Source of the DNA: Nereocystis luetkeana
Taxonomy: Eukaryota > Sar > Phaeophyceae > Laminariales > Laminariaceae
Assembly (NCBI GenBank): GCA_031213475.1
Contig: JARUPZ010000002.1
Location: forward strand, 10,794,466 to 10,858,465
Direction: 5' to 3'
DNA: 64,000 bases
A program made the translations under genes and the position numbers. How positions within the stretch are numbered: the first letter of the stretch is position 1; each line of letters begins with the position of its first letter. The notes beneath the pieces are model-generated. The model saw only the letters and a program-made list of their open reading frames with translations, was not told where the DNA came from and did no database searches. Of the stretch, positions 36,591-46,919 are shown one piece after another.

Positions 36591-36999
36591 TCAGTATTTT
36601 GGGTGACGTATGTAGAGATTCTTACTTCAAGTAGCCTCAGGAACGTAAGGGTGCGGCCCTAAGGGGACGCTGTGTCCTCCGAACTCAAAGCCTGACTTCT
36701 GCAGAACCCTGCACACATACTTACCGGTAGAGCAATCCACCGAAGAGAACGAAACGAGGGCTGATATGAATCAGAGGTTTCACGCTGAAAAGCGTGCATT
36801 CGGCAATAGGCCTACTCCACCACCATTCTCGTAGGAGGTGGAAACATGCCTAGCCGACCATAACGAGCAAACACCCCGGGGTATACAAGAGAGCGTGCAA
36901 GAACATGCATATGCACGAAGAACGAAGATATTCACAGCGTGACGATTACCAGCCTATGGAATATCTTGTGGTTCCCGTGCGAACACGAGAATACCTATC

Positions 37000-37360
37000 G
37001 TAATTGCCACGGGAACCCACAGTAACCCACAGCAACCCGAGCAGAACTTTGAAACCTCTCGGCGGCTGCCGTAGGTTCCCACGGGTTCTCAGCCCCCAAG
37101 GATTCCCTTAGTGATCGCATTGGGGTCCACTGGCAATTGCCGAAGATTCCGATAGCAGTTCCCGTGGGTTTCCTCGGGTCAACCCGACGCAAGCCGTCAC
37201 AAATCGTTAGAATCGTTGGCTACCCACGAACACGCGTGGCAACCCATGGTAATTGAACAAAAACCTTGGTTATTGACATGTGTTCCCATGGATGTCCGGT
37301 TGCCTACAAGGGTACCCTTGGCGGTTGATGGCGACTGCGCTGGATTTCCCTGGCAGTTGT
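37000..37360. repeat. Palindrome-rich degenerate repeat, period about 10-11 bp
   Basis: Repeated phrases such as CACGGGAACCC, CACAGTAACCC and CCATGGTAATT recur about every 10-11 bp, with both orientations mixed. Similar material appears at 38490-38545 and 39230-39365, and a richer version at 58385-58660. It directly precedes the tyrosine-recombinase remnant. Confidence 0.55.
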
Positions 37361-37369
37361 CAAGGTTTT

Positions 37370-37910
37370 ATACGGGCTCTAGTGAATTCCCATGGCAGTT
37401 TGGTAAGACTCTTCGGGATTCTAGCGAGGCGGTCGTAGTGTTGGCCGACATGGACTTTCCGGAGATGTGCGCGTGCCGGGCGGTTACGGCGTACATCTCC
37501 TCCGCGCAGTGGATTGGGTGGGGTTAACCCGCCGCCGGGCATATTTCCTCCGTGGTTACGACGGAGGGTGGCCGGGGTTCTCGGACCCTCTCCGAAACCC
37601 GAATGGCCGCTTCCCCTGCAAGCTCCTTCGCGGGAGGCAGGCCTGCCGAACCATATCACGATGGACTCCTTTCGAGTGGGAGGCTCGCTCACTAGATCCC
37701 TGGCCGGGGCGGCGGTGGACTAGATCATGAACATAGGTGGCTGGAAGACGGAATCAATAGCAAAGTACTACATCGACGCTACTTCTAGTGGTCGGGTCCG
37801 GGGCGGTAAAAGAAAACGCGGCCAGAGCTACGCAGACGCTGACCGGCTTTCTCTGTCGCGCGAGTTTGAGAAAGATTTCGCAGCATGTGCAAGAAAGGGT
37901 TGAGACAAAA
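37370..37910 (+). mobile_element. Tyrosine-recombinase element remnant (broken)
   Basis: The sequence encodes the C-terminal catalytic half of a tyrosine recombinase. In order there are GKTLRDSSEAVVVL, a CACRAVTAYIS-like helix, SFRVGGSLTRSLAGAAVD carrying the catalytic-type Arg, IGGWKTESIAKYYI carrying the Trp and presumed nucleophile Tyr, and a basic GGKRKRGQSYAD tail. The spacing follows the usual HxxR...H/W...Y order. Such enzymes mobilise Crypton DNA transposons and DIRS-like retroelements. I cannot tell which, because no reverse transcriptase, N-terminal half or termini are visible. The copy is not intact. Confidence 0.6.
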
Positions 37911-37999
37911 GTAAGGGACTTCGGGTGCGACAACTACGTATCGGACCAGTGTTCCAATAAAATCACAAACCAAAATACTATCCAATGACGCAACGAAGT

Positions 38000-38467
38000 A
38001 TGGACGAAGCCACAGGTCGGTGCAGGAGGCCCCAAAGACCCAATACTTACATCAAATTATCCAGAACATCGAGTCTGAATACTACAGTAAAATTGACGAT
38101 GACAACAAAGGAAATGATTTTGTTGACCTATGGGTGCCATCAAAAAATATATTGAATTTGTATTGTCGAGTGGTCGCTCACGATCACTCGTCAGTTAGTT
38201 CTCAAAGCCTCGTGAGCAGAGTTGGGCACGAAAATACTTCTTGAGACCATCCCACCCACCCTGCAGTAGAAGGAATATTCATAGGCTTGGGTTCCCAGCT
38301 AATTTGCAGGTATCATACTAGCCTCGCGCAGAGTATGCGATACACTCGTCCATTCAGCTCGAGGTGAAATACCGGACGAGGACCCCTGCCGGCGAAGGAG
38401 GCCTCATCCAAACATCATAAACTTATATCAAATGATTCAGGACATCGAGACAGAACACTACAGCAAT
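38000..38467. repeat. Direct repeat pair about 375 bp apart
   Basis: About 90 bp at 38000-38092 recurs at 38375-38467. The clearest part is TATCAAAT...CAG.ACATCGAG followed by GAA.ACTACAG. It lies just downstream of the recombinase remnant and may be part of the same element. Confidence 0.55.
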
Positions 38468-38479
38468 CGCCACGGATTG

Positions 38480-39470
38480 TCGGATTCCTGTGGGAACCCA
38501 TGGCTAATCCCATGGGTTCTCGTGGATTCCTATAGATTTTCGCAGAAGCGTATATAAGGTCATTATCATGAGGGTCCATCATGACCTGTTGCAACGGGTT
38601 GCCTGAGTCATATTTGAGGACTCACGGGGATCTTCCTTGTTGGGGTCGGCATTTAAAAGGGCCACGTAATGCGTGAGTTTTCGTTCATAGGAATCCTATT
38701 TTGAGAGAGTATCGTCTAAACCTCCAACTTTGCCGCATGGAAGCCTTCACGGCTCATAATCCGTGCTCAGATAATCGTAGCCCCTCCGCATACCACTGGC
38801 CCGCGCAGTCGCCACGTTCCAAAGCAATACCCCCTAGCGCCGCCGCGCTGCAAACACCCGCCGTGCCCGATGCATAACTATCGTCAGCACAAAGTCGCTT
38901 CCCGGCCATGGCCTGGGAACGGTTCGTGCGGTGTCCTCCCCATCCTCGCCGTCCCAGCGATGCAACACTCCCCTTGCCCGACGCATGACTTTGGTCGATC
39001 GAAAGTGGGCAGCCCTGCCGTAACGTGTGCGTTCCATCCAACATACGCTCCGTTCTTCCTCGACGCCCCGCTGCGACACCTCTACGGTCCCCGACTGTGA
39101 GTGGCGATGCAAAGCGATCATTACGGGTTATACAAGAGTTCCTCGGTTTCTCCTCGGCGCCCCGACAATACCACAGGCCTCCAGTCCGATGCATGTGAAT
39201 GTTGGCATTATGGGTTCATTGGTGCTTCCTTGGGATTGCAACGGGCTGCCTCGGGCCCCCATGGTAACGCGAGGGAACCCGAGATAGTGATGGGAACCGG
39301 CGGTAACCCGTTTTATTTGCCACAGGAACCCACGGACACCCATGGTATCCCGTTGCAATCGATTGAACACCGTGGAAGTCTTTATGCGTTCTCCCAGCTT
39401 ATTGTTCCGCAAACGCCTTGTTCCCATAGTGCCAGGCCCCTGATAACTCAGCAACAATCACAATAACGTC
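38480..39470. other. Palindrome-rich tracts and GC-rich ORF region
   Basis: CCATGG-centred phrases of the GGGAACCC type recur at 38490-38545 and 39230-39365. Between them, GC-rich sequence (38740-39200) gives overlapping open frames on both strands (up to 146 aa on minus). Their composition follows a local degenerate repeat containing CGCCCCG and GATGCA. No gene is supported. Confidence 0.4.
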
Positions 39471-41850
39471 AGGACGAACAACGTGTATTCTTTCCCCGAG
39501 AGGAAGTTAAACTCTTTAAAATATCTGCACTGTAGTTGAAAGTGAGGATGTCGGCGATGGCAGGCATGTTCAGGGTCCTCCACATGTTCGAGAGGTATGA
39601 CACGCCGCCTGTATGCTATGCCCTGTCGTTTGATTTTCGTCTGAGTTTCCAGTTGGTACTCGGGTGTCAGCAGCCCGAGAGAGAGTACTATGCATCTTGT
39701 AATTACGAAGAAAGCTTGCAAACAGCTCATAGAAGAGCAAACAAACCTGCGTGGCTCTTACACACGAACGGGGTTGTTTCAGAAGATAACGGAGAAGAAA
39801 TGCGGACGTTCGCTCTTGTATTCCGATATCATTTTGGTTCCGAGGCCTCGAAGGGGGGGTATAGTCGATACCGTTATATATGCATATCTAGCACAATTAT
39901 ACGGCTGTGCTGTATGCCTATACCTGGTAGCTCACGAAACAACTGTCAACGTAGTATCTCTGTGGCGTAGCTTTGTGACCACAGAACTTGTATCTCTTCT
40001 AGGATTGAAGAATCGGCACGGACACTGGTTGTGCTGGATGTCGACGGGTAGAAAGAACGGTTTAATGTGAAGAACACACACACACATGCAACAACACCAC
40101 ATACCACACGCCACACGCGATACTCGCACACGGTACTCCACATTATTAACCGGATGTTTTGTGTCAAGCATGAAAGTGTTTGGAGGTACTTGGGGGTGGG
40201 GGGTTCCCTTGCGGTAGGAATTGGCAGGATATCGTATATCTGGTAGTTGTAAAGGGTGCATATGACGGAGCTGTCGAGGAAGAAAACAAGCAAATAGTGT
40301 GTGAGAGAAAACGAGGTTTGCCGTACGCTGGATTGATCGATTAATATCGAGGAGAAACAAATGATTGACGCACATTGTAGATGGCAACCGACATCAAATA
40401 CCAGGTACGAGTACCATGTGCCTGGCACTCCTATATTGTACTGCGGTATTCAAGTAGAGGCAAATTTATCTCTGGTAGGGTTTTCGTTGACCCCACCTGC
40501 ATGTTGTGCATACAATATACATATTTCTGCTGCACGCTCCCAGACTTGCCACACGTCTATTTGCCATGTCACTAGCCCTTGTATTGTCTGCAGGTTTCTG
40601 GAAGCAAGTGCAAAGGCAGCAAGGAACATGTGGCGACAGCCGTAGCAACTACAATAATCACACAACAACGGGTTGGTGCGTATGCCTCTCTGGTGCGTAG
40701 TGCTGTAAGAGTTAAGAGAGCTCAATCTACTACGGTACGTGTACTTTGAACTATATGGTTATCATATACCAGGTACTGTATACGTACATACATGTAGACA
40801 GCCGCGCAATAGTAGTACCACACCAAGCACTCTTCGCGAAGAATCGACTGATTCGTGAGTCACCATAGCCACACGATGATCGAAACGGAGAACAAGTGCA
40901 TACCACGTACTAAACATGCCATGGCGCTGAACACGATCAAGAGGTGTTGCTGCTATCAATACATCAACTCATTTGTTATCATCTATAATTGTCCGTGGTC
41001 ACGAGAGACAACTCTAACGGCAACGGAATGGACGACAAAAACAAACAAGAAAAAATACCTCAGTAAGGGCCACTCGGTGTGAGTCGGCTCTGAACATTCG
41101 GTAAGCGGTATACTCGGCGTCGCATGTTGTAACTTCAATGTTATGTATTCGTTTGAAGGATTCCCCGCCCTTCCCCAACACCATCTGCTACGCTTATTGA
41201 TGTGTACCCGCAGGTGCAATCCGCACTCAGCCAGGCCTACATCGAACATACATGCAGAAAAAATGTCTCACTCAAACACCAACCACAAGCAAGGCTATCC
41301 CGCAAACGACCCCTACGTAACCCACACCTACCTGGTACAACATACCGGGCACGTACAGTAGTTACTTCGTATCCAACCTCGTCCGTCTACCACTCTGTGT
41401 GAAACAGAACTTCTCTCGAATCGACGCAGAGCATACCGATAGCTTCGTCGAAGTCAGGTTTCGAAACAAGGCTACCCCCCGTTACCCTCCCTAGGACAAT
41501 ATACAGTATCAGGTAGTATCTAATTCGCATCTCAGTGCGCGCGAAGTAATTGGGTCCTAGTACGAAACTTGCCCCCTACACGGAGCTTTCCCTGTCTCTA
41601 GAGCTCTTAAAGTGAACATAAAAACAACACGACAGCAGTGTAAGCACACCCCATCACCGACCGCGGGGCGCATTCCACGCAAACGTCTAATATTACCCGA
41701 AGGTCGTAAAACAAACAACTGTGAACCATCTGCGTGCGGCTCGATCTTAAAAGAACATATCTGGGAGCTCCGCCATAGCCATAGTCGTGCAGATTGCACA
41801 ACCACATCTCATTTTCGACAAAACTCTTATTATACTCAACAAAAATGGGA
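39471..41850. other. Intergenic, unrecognised ORFs
   Basis: The plus-strand frame 39690-40070 (126 aa) and the overlapping minus-strand frame 39932-40387 have no motif I can place. TACCAGGTA-type words lie at 39921, 40399, 40767 and 41329. Confidence 0.35.
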
Positions 41851-41854
41851 CTAT

Positions 41855-41942
41855 TAACCCTTCCTTGAAGAACTGCAGTCCCGTTTTGGGGAATAACCTC
41901 TCAAATTTTAGTTTATCCGCGAAACGGCAGTCCTGAAATATT
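41855..41942. mobile_element. Hairpin element, copy 2
   Basis: GAACTGCAGTCCCGTTTTGG on the left and CGCGAAACGGCAGTCCTG on the right mirror each other and match the 24080-24161 hairpin, with more divergence. Confidence 0.5.
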
Positions 41943-44930
41943 ACGAAAAACGCTTTGGGCATCAAAACTAGCTTCGCATGGAAGACCCTTAGCTGCTATG
42001 TAGCTTCATAGAGGTGGGTTTGGGTCGCACCTTGCGTCACGCTTCCTCAACACCCCGACTGAATACAACTTCAAAACCCTCACAATCAGCTCAACTACCA
42101 TATACACTTGGCATTCGCATTATTAGTCTAGTACAAACAAACTTCGGACATGATCCTCCCATACGGGTGCCACGTCGTACATGCCTCCATGCATGGAGCT
42201 ACATACGTCCTCGTCGGTGGTCAGCACAATCCTCGTCGGCGATCAACACAACTTCTACACCCTATACCTTGACGCTTTCTACCCCTCCTCTCGACCCCCC
42301 CCCCCCCCTCCGTCCGCGCTACCATGTGTTGATACCTCGATAGCGACCTCAACATCTTACCCACTTTACTCAAAACATCAAAAAGCGAACAATCAGAAAA
42401 ACGGACGGACATCCCTGTCATGGGATAACGTGATCTTTACAAGGGCTCTGCGACATACACACAAAAATGGTCACCCCATTCGAACAGCTTCCTCTATCGA
42501 TAGACAGGGCGACAATAGCGACCGCCCCCTCGCTGTGCAAATTCGCAACTACAGAAAAACGGAATTGCTCGAATCACCGTGCAATACACGGATGCGCGTT
42601 GTGCCCTCCCCGTTGCTACACATAGTATGTCACATGTGTTCCGCCCCCTCCTTCGGTGGAAAACAAAAAAAAAACGGCAACCCGCTATCCTAGTCCATGT
42701 CAGGGGACTCTGTACTGCCGCACATGATTGTGCAGGGTGGGCTCCACACAAAAACTACTGGTACTTCGGATAACAGTAAGCAATGTTGATAGCTCCGCCA
42801 GTAGTTGTGGGCAGAAGATGTCACGAGCGCCAAATTCAGCGGCAAGAAGAAGCGACGTGCGCCCAACGAGCGTTCAAGCATCTGCGCGTCGGAGGAAGCT
42901 TCCAAAAAAAGAAGCCTCATACCTGGTAAACGTTTCCTCGGACCTGACGACGGGTAGACAAGGGACGATAAGGGGGGGATATAGGAAAGGTTGAGCTTGG
43001 GATGGTGGGGTATACCTGGTATGCGTGATAGAACGTGGTGGCTATGAAGGGGGGCCGTGACGAGTAATGGATGCATGTTTTTCTGTGCTCTAAACTGCGC
43101 CCCAAGCTCAAGAGAGCTATTGCCAACCTCACACCGCGGACGGTTGTATGAGCATACGTCAAGCACAATGGGTACTTCAAAGTACATAACATAAGCTTAT
43201 AACATATACCAGGTATTAATAGGTAGTTTTTAGGAAACAAGTTCAAGTGCAGCATCGGCAGCTGAAAAAAGATTCAGGTGAGCATTTGATATTTCACCCC
43301 CCCCCTATGTAGTACCTGGTAAAACAATTGTATATTGCGTGCTCGTGATGGCATCGTACACCTGGTACCTACCTGATGCCTGGTAAATAACTATTAACTG
43401 TGAATAATAATATCACTGCTCGCCCTAATAGGACGGTACAGGGAATGGGGTAGAGCGGGACCCAAATGGGATGAAAAGCGGAACACGTTGCTAAACGTTC
43501 CAAAGCCGTGCAACACAACAACTCACGAACGACGCTTGAAAGGCTCAAATTAATGTAAGAGGGCATGGGTGGGTCGAAATAGTTACTTCATTACTTCGAG
43601 GCGTACTGTGGATGCATTAGTTTCTGCCTCCGACACACGAGATGATGACTCTCCTCGGGGTGCTCATAGTGGGTGATGCAATCGGCTCCATTCTATCATG
43701 TATGTGTGTAATGATAGTGTCTTTAGTACAAACAACGGTGTCGCCTGTTTCAGGATTCTGCAGACGGAAAGGTTTCGGCACATACATACATCATGCCTAT
43801 ACAGCCATGCCGTACACTGCGGCGCAGCAGCAGTAGTAGTAGCAGTAGTAATAGCAAGTACCAGGTATTATGCCTTACGTGCACGTATAATACGTGGTAC
43901 CAGGTATGTATGAATTAGGGTACTACTGTGGCCACCGGTATGTCCGTAGATTTCTCCATTTGGCTCCCGTCTTGGTGTTCTTGCTTAGGATCTTCATGAT
44001 GAGTTATCGACGTTGAAGCTCATGCTGCCAGCACAATGCCGCTGTCCGGTGGCAAACATAAACTGAAATACAACAACATTTTAAAGTAACAATAAAATAA
44101 ATTCGAAATGCTGAAGAGTGGTCAACGTTGAAGATGCTTGGAGAGATATATATATATGCGCACATCGCAATTATTTGTGATCCGCACCGCGGCGACACCG
44201 TGACGCGGGCGATGTCGCACAGACGACAACAGCAGTTACTAGTATTGTTTTTGTTTCGTATGGGAAATTATATACCTCGTACAATATACCCCCTCGTAAG
44301 AGTTACGAACGCGTTATTCGGAAAGTACGTTCTCCGTATAGGTGCTACTACTGGTGTATCTAAAAAGTTTTTCGTATAGAGTACGGTATTTATTGACATA
44401 GACACCAGTAGTAGTACCAGGTATATAATACCAGGTATATTATATCAACACACATAATATATCAACATATATAAAGAATATACCGGTATCAACATGTATA
44501 TATAATGTACGTATATAATATATACACTGCTGTTGTTTGTACCATGCGAATGCTAAAGAAAGCAGTGGCATACATGTCCGAAACGTATTCCAGGTACGAT
44601 ATATAATATGATTGCCAATGATACGTACTCGGCTGAAAACAACAGTTAACTACCTGGTACTGTTGTAGCTGTCTGTGTAGTGTGTGTGCCACAATCACCC
44701 AAAAACAAAATATCCAAATTCAGCAAACAGTATATCTGTAGTAGTGCAGTCCCAGGCAGGGTAATCCACGTGCGCACTTCGTACAAGTCAGTAGTTCCCT
44801 CCTCTCACAGGAACGAAGGAGAGTGCCAAAGCTTTGATGAATAGGCCCAACAGCGCACGAAGAGGTATGCCCTTTACGTAGCAAGGGCATTCAGCAACCA
44901 ACGACTACGAGCACCAGTACTCGAGTACAA
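41943..44930. other. Gene-poor, TACCAGGTA-rich region
   Basis: No supported gene. Thirteen of the perfect 9-bp words fall between 40.3 and 44.7 kb, some in close pairs such as 43859/43898 and 44415/44429. The stretch 42085-42290 resembles 7480-7700. A short related phrase, ACGTTGAAG, is seen near 44011 and 44124. Confidence 0.4.
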
Positions 44931-45060
44931 GTACTCCGTGATATACACACCACTATTATTGTACTTGACTCATCACACCTTAACCTGGGCGAACTACTCC
45001 TGTATCACCCATCACGTCAACTCACCTCTATATTGTCTCGAAGGCTCGCGTTGCACCGAT

Positions 45061-45708
45061 TCACAAGGACACCTTCGTCTTCTTCGTCTCTCCGAACATA
45101 GTCTTCGTCTTCACCACCTGCTCGCCGTAGAAGGGACCGCCCGAAGCCGTGAAGAAGTTGTCCTGGGTCATCTTGGCCTTCTTTCCGTCCACCCACAGCT
45201 CCGTCACGGGCGACTTGGTCTCGCGGGCCTGAATTTTCCAGTACCACTCGTTGCTCCCCTCAAAGATGAAGGAAGGGCTGCCACCGGAGGGACATTCCAC
45301 GAACTTCCACTCGATGTCCCAACGCCCGTCACCGTTCTTCGCGAAGTCGAGATCACCCTTCGAGCACTCCGCGCAGCTGTCGCTGACGAAGCCCTTGAAC
45401 TTTCCCTTGATGGGGTTCTTGCCTGCACCTTTCCCGGTGCCGGTACCCTCGATACAGGCCCCGCATATGGTGGAGTCGTCGTACATGCCGTACAGTGAGA
45501 CCGCCATCGGAATCATCCCGTTGTACATGGAGGGGATGGGGTGCTCGATGGCGCAGTTGCCTTCACCGGGCGAGACGTTACCGTAGTACGTGCCGTCCCC
45601 CTTAAACTTGCTGCCGAACGGGTACGGAGCCGCCGACGCAGGGCTGAGCATCAGTGACGTACTGGCGACAGCGGCGAGAACCAGGATGTTGTTCATGATG
45701 TGGACCAT
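45061..45708 (-). CDS. Secreted expansin-like protein, copy C
   Basis: Intronless 215-codon gene ending in TGA. The signal peptide covers residues 1-26. The double-psi beta-barrel covers about 32-140, with GDGTYYG, CGACIEGTG and SDSCAEC. The C-terminal carbohydrate-binding-like domain covers about 145-215, with NEWYWKIQ and SPVTELWV. Cysteines 52, 82, 85, 112, 115 and 139 are all present, and Asp110 is conserved. It is about 95 % identical to copy A and about 89 % to copy B. Where A differs, C agrees with B at several positions (Glu170, Asp174, Gly190, Glu207), so A has diverged there. The gene has the best TATA-like box of the three. Like its paralogues it should loosen wall or matrix polysaccharides outside the cell. 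Substrate and developmental role cannot be read from sequence. Confidence 0.85.
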   Translation of the reverse strand: MVHIMNNILVLAAVASTSLMLSPASAAPYPFGSKFKGDGTYYGNVSPGEGNCAIEHPIPSMYNGMIPMAVSLYGMYDDSTICGACIEGTGTGKGAGKNPIKGKFKGFVSDSCAECSKGDLDFAKNGDGRWDIEWKFVECPSGGSPSFIFEGSNEWYWKIQARETKSPVTELWVDGKKAKMTQDNFFTASGGPFYGEQVVKTKTMFGETKKTKVSL

Positions 45709-46008
45709 CTTCTTCTTCTTCTGGTGACTTGCTTCTGCAACAAGTATTCTGGAGTTGGTTTTGAGGTGGCGTTGTCTGCCGGAGAGTGTGAAGTTCTGAT
45801 CAGGTGTGGTTGTGCGGTGGTGTGGTGGCTGTCTGTGTGAGAGGGCGGCTAGGTGTGAGAGAAGTAAGTGTAGAGGTCGGCTGCATTATACGTTTTGTCT
45901 GTCCGCTGCAGCAATATGTCTGTTGGATCGAATTGCACCGTTCAAAACGGTTGGAGCACCAGGCACTCTTTCGCATTCGCCGGTAGGTCTCAGGCCCCCT
46001 TAGAGCTT
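45709..46008 (-). promoter_or_regulatory. Upstream block of copy C with TATA-like box
   Basis: Related to the upstream regions of A and B up to a CTCAGGCCCCCTTAGAGC sequence. On the minus strand CGTATAATGCAG (45881-45892) lies about 180 bp before the first ATG. Before it, in minus-strand order, are the complements of TATGTCTGTTGG and GTCCGC. The leader just before the ATG contains a GAAGAAGAA tract, shared with copy A. Confidence 0.5.
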
Positions 46009-46882
46009 TACGAACAAGGTATCTCGTAGTTCATTATACTACATACTGCTGTATAGGCAACCGCGAGGGTACCCAAACTTTATAGATATATATATATATA
46101 TATATCGTATCACCCAAGCCCCTTTTCTCCGCAAGTTAATGCCATTAATACGGGAATCAATATACCTGGTACTACTGTAGTAGTACCGGTACAGCGTAAC
46201 ACAAAATATTAAAAATAAGTGATTGTCAAATTCGTACGTACAGAGCTTCCAATCCAACCGTTTTTTTCTTAATATTATATACCAGGTATATTTGAACATG
46301 GGGGGGGTGTGGTTTGTCGTGTGTCGTGTTGCATGCTTTATTTTTTCCCGTGCACCGATACAGAGGTCCAATCCCCGAGAAAAGCGCTATTATTGATAAC
46401 ACTTGTTTTTACTACGGTACGCAAGGACGCACGTGTATTTATACTAAAAGTTCGTATTGATAGTAATGTGATCGTATACCGATTGATTTGTAAGGCGCGT
46501 GTAAATTATTTCGCTCTCGTCTGGATATATATGCCAGGTATACGTTTTTTAACCGTTGACAAATTCAAGCCCTATCAACCCAACAGTAAATGCTACTATT
46601 AATATCTTCCATTCATCATGTCATGAGAGCGAGCTTGCTCTATAACTGCGCAGCGGGGTGGCGTGAAATTGACTGCTGCTTCCAAAACAACTACCAGGTA
46701 TCTATCTATGAAGAATCGTTGTAGCCTACGGCCGTGCCTGGGATCTGTCCGTTGTATATCTTTGCTTCGTTCACGCTGCCGTTTTGTGAATGAATGCGTG
46801 TACCAGGGTACCCGAGGATCTATATAATATAGTAAATACACACCCTACCTCCAGCACGGGTTACAACTTCAAGCTCACAGCA

Positions 46883-46919
<37 letters not shown>

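Noticed and set aside
24244-44437. CRISPR-like array of a short palindromic word
   Set aside because: The word is only 9 bp, spacing is irregular, there are no cas genes, and the DNA is eukaryotic in character.
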